This document shows, piece after piece, positions 48,013 through 57,239 of a DNA stretch of 64,000 nt (position 1 is its first letter; every line of letters begins with the position of its first letter). Source of the stretch: Clostridiales bacterium (GTDB lineage Bacteria > Bacillota > Clostridia > Christensenellales > Aristaeellaceae); the NCBI GenBank assembly GCA_015056145.1, contig SVGY01000011.1, forward strand, positions 1 through 64,000, written 5' to 3'. Position numbers and translations under genes: made by a program. The notes under the pieces were generated by a model. It had not been told where the DNA came from, made no database searches, and saw only the letters and a program-made list of their open reading frames with translations.

Positions 48013-49386
48013 ATGAGAATCGTTGTAATCGGCGAAGGCAAGGTAGGCTATACCCTCACCCGGGAACTGAGCCGTGCAGGCCACGACCTTCTGGTAATTG
48101 ACAACCGCAAGGATACCCTCAGCCAGACCGAGGAACGGCTGGATGTTATGGTAATGGAGGGCAACGGCGCCAGCGTGAAGGTGCAGGAGATGGCCGGCGT
48201 TGGACGCAGCGACCTGATGATCGCCGTAACCAATGCGGACGAGACCAATCTTCTGTGCTGCATGGTGGCAAGAAAGCTGGGCTGCAGGCATACCATCGCC
48301 CGTATCCGCAATGCCGCCTATGCTGAGGACGTGTATCGCCTGCAGGATGAACTGGGGCTGAGCATGACGGTGAACCCGGAGCGTTCTGCTGCAAGGGAGA
48401 TTTTTGGACTGTTGCAGTACCCCTCCTTTTTGAAGCGGGATACCTTTGCCAAGGGCCGTGCGGAAATCGTGGCCCTGCCGGTGCGTGAGGGCAGCCCCAT
48501 GGATGGTATGAAGCTGCTGGAGTTGTACAAATCACTCCGGGTCAGGGTGCTGGTATGCGCTGTGGAGCGCAATAAGGAAGTGTTCATTCCCGACGGACAG
48601 ACTGTGCTGCAGGCAGGCGATCATATCTATGTGACAGCTCCCATGCGGGCGCTGATGCAGCTGGTAAAATGGATGGGCATCGAGACGCCCCGCATTCGCT
48701 CCGCTATGCTGGTGGGCGGCAGCCGCACCGCAGTATATCTGGCGGAAATGCTGGTAGAAGCAGGCATTGATGTAAAACTCATCGAGCATAACGCTGCCCG
48801 GTGCGAGGAACTCAGCGAGGAACTGCCCAAGGTGAACATCATCCATTCGGACGGCACCTCCTTTACTACGCTTGCTTCCGAAGGCATTGCAGAAACGGAT
48901 GCGGTTGTAACCCTCACCGACCTTGACGAGCAAAACCTGATTGTATCCATGTTTGCCAATTCTCAGCATGTGCCCAAGGTGGTCAGCAAGATCAACCGTG
49001 AGGAATACTGCTCCATTCTGCCGGATAATGCAGCGGAGTGCGTTGTGAACCCTTTGCAGCTGACCAGCGTAAATATACTGCGCTATGTTCGGGCCATGCA
49101 GAACAGGCAGGGCGAGGGCGTGCTGACCATGCACCGGCTGGTGAACGAACAGGTGGAGGCGCTGGAATTCCGGGTGACGGAAAACACCCGCTTCCTGGGC
49201 ATGTCCCTTGCGGATATGCAGCTCAAGCCCGGCATTCTGGTTTCCAGCATCACCCGGCGCAATAAGGTGATCGTCCCCAGCGGTATCGACAGTTTTATGG
49301 TGGATGACCGTGTGGTGATTGTAACCCGCTCCGATCACAACTTCAATTCCCTCAACGATATTTTTGCCGGAGGAAGCAAGGCATGA
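48013..49386 (+). CDS. trkA: Trk potassium uptake regulatory subunit TrkA
   Basis: 457-aa cytosolic gating ring subunit with two RCK units. The first NAD(H) site is MRIVVIGEGKVGYTLTREL, with acid DNRKDTL. The second is AMLVGGSRTAVYLAEMLVEAG. Two TrkA-C domains (about 135-215 and 370-455) bind nucleotides or regulators. It overlaps trkH by 4 bases (ATGA). Start ATG 48013 has AAAAGGAG 8 bases upstream; the frame from 47989 lacks a site. Confidence 0.95.
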   Translation: MRIVVIGEGKVGYTLTRELSRAGHDLLVIDNRKDTLSQTEERLDVMVMEGNGASVKVQEMAGVGRSDLMIAVTNADETNLLCCMVARKLGCRHTIARIRNAAYAEDVYRLQDELGLSMTVNPERSAAREIFGLLQYPSFLKRDTFAKGRAEIVALPVREGSPMDGMKLLELYKSLRVRVLVCAVERNKEVFIPDGQTVLQAGDHIYVTAPMRALMQLVKWMGIETPRIRSAMLVGGSRTAVYLAEMLVEAGIDVKLIEHNAARCEELSEELPKVNIIHSDGTSFTTLASEGIAETDAVVTLTDLDEQNLIVSMFANSQHVPKVVSKINREEYCSILPDNAAECVVNPLQLTSVNILRYVRAMQNRQGEGVLTMHRLVNEQVEALEFRVTENTRFLGMSLADMQLKPGILVSSITRRNKVIVPSGIDSFMVDDRVVIVTRSDHNFNSLNDIFAGGSKA

Positions 49387-50840
49387 ATTACCGGATGATA
49401 GCAAAGCTGCTGGCGCAGGTTTTGCGGTTTGTGGCGGTGTTTATGCTGCCTGCACTTGCTATTTCTCTGTTTCAGAAGGAATATGCAGCTGCAATGGGCT
49501 TTGGCATAACCATACTGATTATGGTGGCGCTGAGCCTGCTTACAAAGCTGTTTAGGCTGAAAAGGCAAACCATGTATGCCAGAGATGGATATGTGCTGGT
49601 TTCCCTTACCTGGTTTCTGATTTCCATGTTGGGTGCGCTGCCTTTCTGGATTTCCGGAGCTGTGCCCAATTATGTGGATTGTTTCTTTGAAGTGGTGTCC
49701 GGCTTTACCACTACCGGCGCCAGCATCCTGACGGATGTGGAAGCCTTGCCTATGGGCCTGCTTTACTGGCGCAGCTTTACCCACTGGCTGGGCGGCATGG
49801 GTGTGCTGGTATTCCTGCTGGCCATTGCACGCTTCACCGAGGGAGCAGGGGACAGTATGCATATCATGCGTGCGGAATCTCCCGGCCCGCAGGTGAGCAA
49901 GCTGGTGCCCCATACTTTCCGCAGCGCCCAGATCCTGTACCTGATTTACATCGGCCTTACGGTTATCCAGGTTGTACTTTTGCTGGCAGGAAACATGCCG
50001 CTTTTTGATGCAGTAACCACAGCCTTCGGCACGGCCGGCACTGGCGGTTTTGGCATCAAGGCCGACAGCATAGGGGGCTACAGCCCCTATATTCAGTGGG
50101 TGGTAACGATTTTCATGGCCCTCTTCGGCGTGAACTTCGGCGTGTACTATCTGCTGCTCCTGCGTTCCTTCCGCAAGGTTTTGCGCAATGAGGAACTGTG
50201 GTTTTACCTGGGCATCATGTTCTCCTTCGGGCTGATCATCTTCTTCAATCTTCTCCCTTCCATGCCAGGGCAGGCAGGAGATGCCATCCGGCACAGCTTT
50301 TTCCAGGTGTCCAGCATTATGACCACCACCGGTTTTGCCACGGTGGACTTCAACCAGTGGCCGCAGCTGAGCCGCACCCTCCTTGTGGTGCTGATGATCA
50401 TCGGTGCCAGCGCAGGCTCCACCGGCGGCGGCTTCAAGTGCTCCCGTGTGCTGATCCTCTTCAAGTGTCTGCACCGTGAGGTATACCGCATGCTGCATCC
50501 CAATACCGTCAAGCAGATCCACATGGATGGCGAGCCGGTGCCCCGGGAGGCGATTCGCAACGCTTATGCCTTCATGTGCGCCTACTGCCTCATTGCCATT
50601 GTCAGCACAGTGCTGATTTCCCTGGACGGGTTCTCCCTTGAAACCAACCTTACCGCCATGCTGGCCACTCTGAACAATATCGGCCCGGGCCTTGATCTTG
50701 TGGGCCCTGCGGGCAACTATTCCATGTTCAGCAATTTCAGCAAGATTGTGCTTTCTGTGAATATGCTCCTGGGCAGGCTTGAAATTTTCCCCATTATTAT
50801 CATGTGCATGCCCACGGTGTGGAAGCGTTCCAGAGTGTAA
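49383..50840 (+). CDS. trkH: Trk potassium uptake channel TrkH
   Basis: 485-aa membrane protein with about ten helices in four pseudo-repeats. Selectivity-filter regions are visible: FTTTGASILTDVEALP, FGTAGTGGFGIKADS, MTTTGFATVDFNQWP and NNIGPGLDLVGPAGNYS. It forms the K+ pore gated by TrkA, encoded immediately upstream. It ends IIIMCMPTVWKRSRV. The following terminator region holds repeat copy B. Confidence 0.95.
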   Translation: MNYRMIAKLLAQVLRFVAVFMLPALAISLFQKEYAAAMGFGITILIMVALSLLTKLFRLKRQTMYARDGYVLVSLTWFLISMLGALPFWISGAVPNYVDCFFEVVSGFTTTGASILTDVEALPMGLLYWRSFTHWLGGMGVLVFLLAIARFTEGAGDSMHIMRAESPGPQVSKLVPHTFRSAQILYLIYIGLTVIQVVLLLAGNMPLFDAVTTAFGTAGTGGFGIKADSIGGYSPYIQWVVTIFMALFGVNFGVYYLLLLRSFRKVLRNEELWFYLGIMFSFGLIIFFNLLPSMPGQAGDAIRHSFFQVSSIMTTTGFATVDFNQWPQLSRTLLVVLMIIGASAGSTGGGFKCSRVLILFKCLHREVYRMLHPNTVKQIHMDGEPVPREAIRNAYAFMCAYCLIAIVSTVLISLDGFSLETNLTAMLATLNNIGPGLDLVGPAGNYSMFSNFSKIVLSVNMLLGRLEIFPIIIMCMPTVWKRSRV

Positions 50841-50871
50841 GAAAGCAAAACCAGCCATCGGATACATAAGA

Positions 50872-51099
50872 AGGCCTCCCGCAGCCATTTGCTGTGGGAG
50901 ACCTCAGGCTATAAAAAATGCGCCGGGTGCAGGGGGATCATCCCCCTGCCGGGTGTGGGCAGAGCCCACATTCCTTGTGCCGCAGCACTTTCAAGAAAGC
51001 ACAGCGAGTACCGAAGGTGCAAGATGTGCGGCTTTGACTGACAAGAATGAGGTTTTTCGACAAGCTGAGGCCTCCCGCAGCCATTTGCTGTGGGAGGCC
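50872..51099 (+). mobile_element. Terminator-nested repeat element, copy B
   Basis: A 164-bp core (50904-51067) between two 32-bp copies of the shared terminator hairpin of trkH and the thioredoxin reductase gene (50872-50903 and 51068-51099; stem GGCCTCCC/GGGAGGCC). The left copy has one change, GGGAGACC, which stays paired as U-G only in minus-strand RNA. The core holds the palindromes GCAGGGGGAT-C-ATCCCCCTGC and TGTGGGC-AGA-GCCCACA, and ends in GACAAGCTG. No coding capacity. Confidence 0.85.
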
Positions 51100-51120
51100 G
51101 TTGTGATTGCAAGAAAACGG

Positions 51121-52374
51121 TTACAGACTTGCAATGTATTCTTCTGCCATGTGCGCCGCAACAGCTCCGTCGGAAGCGGCAGTTACCACCTGCCTGAGGG
51201 GCTTCAGGCGTACATCGCCTGCGGCATACACCCCGGGGAGCGAGGTTTCTGTAGTTTCGCCGGCAAGAATATAGCCGTCTTTCAGTTCCAGTTGATCTTT
51301 GACCAGCTCCGTGGCAGGGTTGCGGCCAATGCTTACAAACAGACCATCGCAGGGGACGACCGTTTCCTCGCCGGTGATCACGTCCCGGAGACGCACGCCG
51401 GTAAGGTTGCCTTCGTGGAGCAGTTCCGTAACGACGCTGTTCCAGCGGATTTCCAGGTTTTTTGCCTGCATCAGGGGTTCGTGATAGATCTTGGTGGCCC
51501 GGAGAGAATCCCGGCGATGGATGAGGATGACTTTTTCTGCGATGCGGCTCAAAAGCAGCGCATCGGCAGCGGCAGAGTTTCCGCCACCCACCACCGCAAC
51601 GGTTTTGCCCCGGTAGAACATACCGTCGCAGGCTGCGCAGTAGGCAACGCCCCGCCCCAGCAATTGTTTTTCATTGGGCAGCCCCAGCTCTCTGGGATTG
51701 GCCCCGGTGGCAAGCACCACTGTCTTTGCGTGGAACACGCCTTCGCTGGTCTGGATAATTTTGGGACTGGTGGCCAAGTCCACGGCATGTACGGAAGCGA
51801 TCAGCGATTTTGCACCGAAACGTTCTGCCTGCTGCTGCATCTGCCCGGACAGCTCGAAACCGCCCACGCCCTGAACAAAGCCGGGATAATTGTCAATCTG
51901 GTGGGTCAGCGCCATCTGTCCGCCGGCGGAAAGCCGTTCCAGCACCAGCGTATCAAGGCCGGCTCTGGCGGCGTAAAGAGCGGCTGTGTATCCACCCGGC
52001 CCACCGCCGATGACCACCATATCATAGAGATGAGTATCCGACTCCTTCTGCTTTTCAGGCAGAATACCGGAAAGGAATTGGTCGATATCCGCTTTGGACG
52101 GAGGTTCCACGATCTGGCCAAGAGGCTCGCCGCCTCGGTACAGTCTCAGGGTGGGAATGCGGCGGATATCCTCTTCTTGCCGGATGCCCTCAACTTCATC
52201 CACGTTGATTTTCACAACGGTGAGTACGTCGGCATATTCGTCTGCAATCTGGTCGTAGGCTTTTTCGATGCGGCGGCAGTCGCCGCACCAGGGCGCCCAG
52301 AAATCCACCAGAATGGTATTGGAAGATTGAAGCAGTTCATGAAGCTGCTGCCTGTTTATATTTGTTGCTGCCAT
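51121..52374 (-). CDS. Thioredoxin-thioredoxin reductase fusion
   Basis: 417-aa two-domain redox enzyme. Residues ~1-105 are a thioredoxin with active site WCGDC (Cys30, Cys33). Residues ~115-417 are an NADPH thioredoxin reductase: FAD site VVIGGGPGGYTAALYAARAG, redox pair YCAACDG (Cys246, Cys249), NADPH site AVVGGGNSAAADALLL and FAD motif GVYAAGDV. The domain order is the reverse of the Mycobacterium leprae fusion. Reductase and substrate protein in one chain would pass electrons internally. RBS AAAGGAG precedes the ATG. Terminator region is occupied by repeat copy B. Confidence 0.93.
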   Translation of the reverse strand: MAATNINRQQLHELLQSSNTILVDFWAPWCGDCRRIEKAYDQIADEYADVLTVVKINVDEVEGIRQEEDIRRIPTLRLYRGGEPLGQIVEPPSKADIDQFLSGILPEKQKESDTHLYDMVVIGGGPGGYTAALYAARAGLDTLVLERLSAGGQMALTHQIDNYPGFVQGVGGFELSGQMQQQAERFGAKSLIASVHAVDLATSPKIIQTSEGVFHAKTVVLATGANPRELGLPNEKQLLGRGVAYCAACDGMFYRGKTVAVVGGGNSAAADALLLSRIAEKVILIHRRDSLRATKIYHEPLMQAKNLEIRWNSVVTELLHEGNLTGVRLRDVITGEETVVPCDGLFVSIGRNPATELVKDQLELKDGYILAGETTETSLPGVYAAGDVRLKPLRQVVTAASDGAVAAHMAEEYIASL

Positions 52375-52473
52375 GGTGTCGGCTCCTTTCTTTTGCGCTG
52401 ATGTTTGAGGGGGTGTGTAATCAGGATACCCCTTCGGCGGGAATCTGAATCCGAAAAAAACGTTTTTGCGGTG

Positions 52474-53061
52474 TTACAGGGCAGAAACAGCCAGCGTCAG
52501 TCCACGAACAATTTCCGCAAGGGGAAGGGAGGGGGCGTTGTCCCTCGCCTGCTCGGGCAAGAACGGCACATGGATGAATCCTGCACGGGTTTCCGTGCCT
52601 TCAAAATGATGAAGCACAGAATAGAGCACATCGTTGCAGACAAAGGTTCCCGCTGTGGTGGACAGGCTGCAGGGTACCCCTCCGGCTGTCATGGCAGCAA
52701 TCATCTCCCGCACAGGCACAGTGGCGAAGTATGCAGCAGGCCCGCCGGAAACAACCGGTAGGTTTTCCGGCTGATTGCCCTCGTTATCCGCAATGCGGGC
52801 CTCCCGGAGATTGATACCGATCACCTCCGGCGTGATGCCTTTGCGGCCCCCTGCCTGCCCGATGGACAAGATCACATCGGGCCCGAGGGCCTGGGCGGTT
52901 TGCAGCAGCAAGGAAGCCGCTTTGCCAAAAACCGTGGGTAACTGTAGCTTGGTCAGGGTGTATTCTCCAATGCGATCCTCCAGCAGCTTCACGGCCTCCC
53001 AGGAAGGATTCAGGCTTTCGCCGCCGAAGGGGTCAAAACCGGTGATCAACAGTTTTTTCAT
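52474..53061 (-). CDS. pcp: Pyrrolidone-carboxylate (pyroglutamyl) peptidase
   Basis: 195-aa cysteine peptidase C15 that removes N-terminal pyroglutamate. N-terminus MKKLLITGFDPFGGESLNPS, VILSIGQAGGRKGITPEVIG, catalytic Cys in STTAGTFVCNDVLYS and His in AGFIHVPFLP are all family hallmarks. The ATG at 53061 has AAAGGAG 5 bases upstream; the longer open frame is not coding. Single gene. Confidence 0.94.
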   Translation of the reverse strand: MKKLLITGFDPFGGESLNPSWEAVKLLEDRIGEYTLTKLQLPTVFGKAASLLLQTAQALGPDVILSIGQAGGRKGITPEVIGINLREARIADNEGNQPENLPVVSGGPAAYFATVPVREMIAAMTAGGVPCSLSTTAGTFVCNDVLYSVLHHFEGTETRAGFIHVPFLPEQARDNAPSLPLAEIVRGLTLAVSAL

Positions 53062-53122
53062 AAAGGCTCCTTTGCGCCATGCGGAAAGAGCACGGCGGTA
53101 TATTTCCATTTCTGATGAATGG

Positions 53123-53151
53123 ATGGTAACAGTTTGGACAGAAAAAGTCAA
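53123..53151 (-). promoter_or_regulatory. Candidate pcp promoter
   Basis: Minus strand: TTGACT (53146-53151), 17-base spacer, TACCAT (53123-53128), about 62 bases before the pcp start. Confidence 0.45.
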
Positions 53152-53209
53152 TTGAGGATGTGGCATGCGGATCGGGCTGCGCCTTGACGCTGACTTAGTG
53201 CGTTGCACC

Positions 53210-53247
53210 AAAAAACTTGCAGACTTTGGAAAAAACAGTCTGCAAGT
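53210..53247 (-). terminator. Terminator of the efflux operon
   Basis: Perfect 11-bp stem ACTTGCAGACT/AGTCTGCAAGT followed on the minus strand by TTTTTT, 12 bases after the tetR-type gene. Confidence 0.85.
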
Positions 53248-53258
53248 CATTGTTTCTG

Positions 53259-53843
53259 TTATGCCAGCACCCGGTCGCATACGCCTTCCACCAGGATGCG
53301 CAGTGCGTTGTGGAAGCCTTCGCCCACATCGGGTTTGAACACCAGAGACATCACCATCAGCCACAGCACAGAACAGGCTTCATCCACGGACACCTTCAGA
53401 GCGGCGCCGGATTTCACGATCAGCCGCCGGATACGTTCGTGGTCGCTGATGTAATGCTTGCGCAGAAGGCCGTCAGGCAGCCTGGATAGCAGCCGGGGCA
53501 GATCCTGCCGCAGAAAGGAAACCAGCCCCGATTGGTCTGCTGCCCGGCAAACGTCGTAGAAGGCATCCATTGCCCGTTGGCGGAGGGGACGTTTTTCATC
53601 TGCAAACAAAACCCGCTCCGCTTCGCCGTAGATATCATCCTGAATGCTTTCCAGGGTGCGCAGGAACAGGTGCTCCTTGCTTTTGAAAAAATGATAGAAC
53701 GCACCTTTGCTGATGCCGGCTTCCCGGGCAAGCTCATCCACGGTGCAGCTGTTCATGCTGCCAGAGCACAGCTGCCGGCGGGCGGCGGCCAGAAGACCGG
53801 CTTCGATTTCGTCACGCCGGGCAGAGGTAAATGCGGTCGCCAT
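53259..53843 (-). CDS. TetR-family regulator
   Basis: 194-aa repressor. Helix-turn-helix: CTVDELAREAGISKGAFYHF followed by FKSKEHLFL. The ligand domain has no further assignment. It is the last gene of the ATPase - permease - adaptor operon, 15 bases after the adaptor gene, with GGAGG 9 bases before its ATG. It therefore probably represses the operon's own promoter near 58 kb and responds to an exported compound. Confidence 0.9.
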   Translation of the reverse strand: MATAFTSARRDEIEAGLLAAARRQLCSGSMNSCTVDELAREAGISKGAFYHFFKSKEHLFLRTLESIQDDIYGEAERVLFADEKRPLRQRAMDAFYDVCRAADQSGLVSFLRQDLPRLLSRLPDGLLRKHYISDHERIRRLIVKSGAALKVSVDEACSVLWLMVMSLVFKPDVGEGFHNALRILVEGVCDRVLA

Positions 53844-53858
53844 CAGAAAAAACCTCCG

Positions 53859-54920
53859 TTATTCCTGGCCATCCAGCCAAAGAGTGACGTTCATGCCCGG
53901 CACCACATCAAAACCTGCGGAGAAAGTAAGAACCACGTCGTAGTAAACGGCATTTTGCTGTGCAACGCCCAGAGAGGAAATCTCCGTTACAACACCGGTG
54001 ACGGTCTTGTCGGGGTAACGGTCGAAAACCAGATTCAGACTGTCGCCCAGGGCGATTTTGTCCAGATCCACCTCGTCCACCCGAACGACCACTTCCGGCT
54101 GGCTGAGATCATGAACGGTGCAAAGCAGCTGGCCCTTGTACACTTGCTGCCCGGGAACGAGGTAACTTATTTCCAGTGCGCCGCCCACGGGGGCAGTGAT
54201 CTGGGCGGAGGTAATGGCGGGGTCGGCATCGGGGGAGACGGTTTCAAAGAGCAGCTGGCCCTTTGTTACTTTTTCGCCCTGCTGCACATACACCTTCAGA
54301 ACCCGGCCGGAGGCGTTGATGGGCAGGTCGGGCTGCCGGGTGACAATGCCCGTGCCCAGCTTTGTTTTGGTGCCCATGTTTTCATCGCTGAAAATATCTA
54401 CCTTCTCACCGTCGTCAAAAAGGCCGGAGGTCAGCTCCACGGTGTAGCTTGCACCTTCTGCTGCAATGATGCGCCCCTTGCCCTTGTTGTCCTCATCGTT
54501 GGACTGGCGGATGTATACAGCTTCACCGGCGTGCACCACGGGCGTGCCGTCATCGTCGTAGGCATCTTTGGTATCGGCGGTGATGAACTGGGCGTTTTCC
54601 CGGGTCATGGTACCCACGGAGCCGTAGAGCAGAAGGGAATCCTCGCACAAATCGCCTTCCTCAACGAAAACCGCCTGCATTACGCCATCGGAAGGCGCAT
54701 AGACCTTCTGGGTCATCATCTCAAAAAGAACATCGCCGGCGGCTACGGTATCGCCATAGTTCCAGTCGAAGGGGGTCAGTACGCCGCTGAAGGGGGCGGT
54801 GATCTGCAGAATGTTTCCGCTGCGCACCACGCCGCTGGCGGTGGCGGGCTGGTCTGCCAGCACAGGGAATGACGTGAGCATCATCATGAAAGCCAGAATA
54901 ACGGCAAAACTTCTTTTCAT
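53859..54920 (-). CDS. HlyD/MacA-like efflux adaptor
   Basis: 353 aa with a signal sequence (MKRSFAVILAFMMMLTSFPVLA) and lipoyl-like/beta-barrel segments: ITAPFSGVLTPFDWNYGDTV, INASGRVLKVYVQQGEKVTKG and EVVVRVDEVDLDKIALGDS. It lacks a long coiled-coil hairpin. In a Gram-positive cell it would act at the outer face of the membrane, assisting the adjacent FtsX-type transporter. Many Asp residues (DAYDDDGTP, DEDNKGKG) make the loops acidic. AGGAGG precedes the ATG. Confidence 0.85.
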   Translation of the reverse strand: MKRSFAVILAFMMMLTSFPVLADQPATASGVVRSGNILQITAPFSGVLTPFDWNYGDTVAAGDVLFEMMTQKVYAPSDGVMQAVFVEEGDLCEDSLLLYGSVGTMTRENAQFITADTKDAYDDDGTPVVHAGEAVYIRQSNDEDNKGKGRIIAAEGASYTVELTSGLFDDGEKVDIFSDENMGTKTKLGTGIVTRQPDLPINASGRVLKVYVQQGEKVTKGQLLFETVSPDADPAITSAQITAPVGGALEISYLVPGQQVYKGQLLCTVHDLSQPEVVVRVDEVDLDKIALGDSLNLVFDRYPDKTVTGVVTEISSLGVAQQNAVYYDVVLTFSAGFDVVPGMNVTLWLDGQE

Positions 54921-54932
54921 TTTATTTCCTCC

Positions 54933-57239
54933 TTATTCCACGCTCTTGAGCGCTTCCACCATGTCGATGGTTTTCACCTTGCGGGTGAGAAGTTTGGTTA
55001 TCAGCAGCGAGAACAGATATGTTACCACGCAGGCGATCACATAGGACGGCAGCTCTACCGTGGAAGCGAAAACCATGGTATCGCTTTCTGCCAGCTTGAG
55101 TACCAGCCCCGTCAAAAAGCGGCCCGGCCATAGGGCACAGAGAATGCCAAGGCCTGTAAGCAGATTGTTTTCTGTGGAAATCAGCCGGCGGATTTCCTTC
55201 TGGTGGTAGCCCAGTACCTTCAGGGTGGCGTATTCCCGGCTGCGTTCCATGAAGTTCAGCAGGCCCATGTTGTACAGCACCACAAAGGCAAGACCCAGCG
55301 CCGCTGCGCTCATGAGGGTGAAGATCTGGCTGAGGCTGTCCAGTATGGTAAGGGTATCCTCGCCCTGGGCTTCGGGATAGATCAGCTCGTCCAGTTCCTC
55401 CAGGTCGTTGAGGTATCGGAGACCGGCTTCGGTGGGGTTTTTAATGTGCAGAGCAGTAGGGGTGAATGCACCTTTTTTCTGTGCCTCCCAAAAGCTGCGG
55501 CTCATATAGGCGCTCTGGCCTACGGTGATGCTGGCGATGCTTTCCACATGGGTGAGGATGGGTTCGTCATCGCCGGTGAGCCATATCTGAATGGGATCGC
55601 CTACGGATACATGCAGCACTTCTGCCAGCTTCTGGGAAAGCATTACGCCCTCTGCAGGCATTGGCGCCCAGGATTCTTCCGGGCCGAAGTTCATCAGCAG
55701 CTGCTGATCCTCCATGACGCTCATAAGAACGGTGCGGGAGGAATTGCTGCTCCGGGCGCTGACGGTAACATCCATAACGGCTTCGGTGCATTCTGCGTCG
55801 ATGCGTTTTTTGTATGCTTCGGCATCGCCTGCGTTTCCGGAGAGATTTGCCCGGACGCTGTATTTGACCGTGCCTTTGTAGTATTTATCCACAAAGAACT
55901 GTATGCTGTCCTGAAGGCCCAGGGAGGTGATCAGCAGAGCCGTGCACATAAACACGCCCACAAAGCTCATGAGGGTGCGGGTTTTGTTGCGCAGCAGATT
56001 GCGTATCACCATTTTTCCGTTGAAATGGAGCCGTTTCCAAAGCCCGGTCCAGCGTTCCAGAAGCAGCTTTTTGCCTGCCTTGGGCGGCTTTGGGCGCAGC
56101 AGGGAGGCGGTTTGTTCCCTGGCGTTACTGTGGTATGTTTTGTAGCAGATGCCCACGGCCAGTGCAACGCACAGCACGCAGGAAGCAATCTGCCCGGGAG
56201 AAACAGGCGCCTGGATGCGGTAGGGCAGGGAGAACTGAACTTCCTCCAGGATCCACAGAAGATCGGGCAGAGTAAGCCGTCCCACTATCAACCCCGTTAC
56301 GGAACCCAGCAGCGAGGGGTAAAGGGCATAGCTGAGGTAGTGCCGCAGCATCTGTCCGTCCCGGTACCCCAGCGCCTTCAGCGTGCCCATCTGCACCCGC
56401 TGGTTTTCCAGCATGCGGGTGATGGTGGTAAGCACGATCAGCGCAGCGATAAAATAGGCCAGCAGGGGGAAGAGATAGCTGAGGTTGCGGAACATATCCA
56501 CATCCTTCTGAACGCCGTGGGTGGCAGTGTGGGAGGCATGGTCGATGATCAGTGCCTCGGGATAAAGGGTGGAAATGGCGGACTTGACGGCGGCCTGGTC
56601 CGCATCCGGGGAAAGCTCCGCCACAACACTGCTCAGGGGCAGTATGGGAATACTGTCATGATTGACGATGATAAAGCCGTAGGAACTTGGATCCTTGAGC
56701 AGATTTTTGCTCAGGGCAACGTATTCCGGGCTCAGGCAGGTGCCCCGGATGGTGTAACGCCAGGTCTGGCCCTGCCACTCCAGGCCGATGGTATCGCCGG
56801 GATGCAGGCCGTTGGCGTCGGCAAAGGCATGGTCCAGCAGGCATCCCCGCAGATCATTTGGGGCAAGGGTTTCGCCTTCATACATCAGCGGGACGTTGAT
56901 CTCGCTGACACGGTCTACTGCCGTTATCATCAGGCTGGAATCCCCGGGCAGGTCGGTGTCCATGGCGAGGGTGGCCCGTGCCTGAATTCGCTCCACGCCG
57001 TCCACCAGCTGGATATCCTTCAGGGTTTGCCTGTCCACCGGCTGAAGAGTGATCCACAAATCAGCCAGATTCTGTTTTTCAAAGTAGGTGTTTGCGGACA
57101 GATCAATCATGCGCCAGGCTGCATCCAGGCCGCAGAACAGCCAGGTTCCCAGCGCACACAGCAAAATCACCGCCAGAAACTGCATCCGGTTTTTCCACAT
57201 GTCCCGGATGAGCTTGCGGCCAAGCGTGTTTTTTACCAT
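54933..57239 (-). CDS. FtsX-type ABC transporter permease (MacB-like)
   Basis: 768-aa membrane protein with an N-terminal helix, a large extracellular domain (about 50-255), three helices (about 260-375), a further helix near 425, a second extracellular domain and three C-terminal helices (about 640-760), the two-FtsX-domain arrangement. The FtsX motifs are ENQRVQMGTLKALGYRDGQM and RSREYATLKVLGYHQKEIRR. It works by mechanotransmission rather than classic transport, moving peptides or antibiotics from the membrane. It overlaps the ATPase gene by 7 bases. Confidence 0.9.
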   Translation of the reverse strand: MVKNTLGRKLIRDMWKNRMQFLAVILLCALGTWLFCGLDAAWRMIDLSANTYFEKQNLADLWITLQPVDRQTLKDIQLVDGVERIQARATLAMDTDLPGDSSLMITAVDRVSEINVPLMYEGETLAPNDLRGCLLDHAFADANGLHPGDTIGLEWQGQTWRYTIRGTCLSPEYVALSKNLLKDPSSYGFIIVNHDSIPILPLSSVVAELSPDADQAAVKSAISTLYPEALIIDHASHTATHGVQKDVDMFRNLSYLFPLLAYFIAALIVLTTITRMLENQRVQMGTLKALGYRDGQMLRHYLSYALYPSLLGSVTGLIVGRLTLPDLLWILEEVQFSLPYRIQAPVSPGQIASCVLCVALAVGICYKTYHSNAREQTASLLRPKPPKAGKKLLLERWTGLWKRLHFNGKMVIRNLLRNKTRTLMSFVGVFMCTALLITSLGLQDSIQFFVDKYYKGTVKYSVRANLSGNAGDAEAYKKRIDAECTEAVMDVTVSARSSNSSRTVLMSVMEDQQLLMNFGPEESWAPMPAEGVMLSQKLAEVLHVSVGDPIQIWLTGDDEPILTHVESIASITVGQSAYMSRSFWEAQKKGAFTPTALHIKNPTEAGLRYLNDLEELDELIYPEAQGEDTLTILDSLSQIFTLMSAAALGLAFVVLYNMGLLNFMERSREYATLKVLGYHQKEIRRLISTENNLLTGLGILCALWPGRFLTGLVLKLAESDTMVFASTVELPSYVIACVVTYLFSLLITKLLTRKVKTIDMVEALKSVE

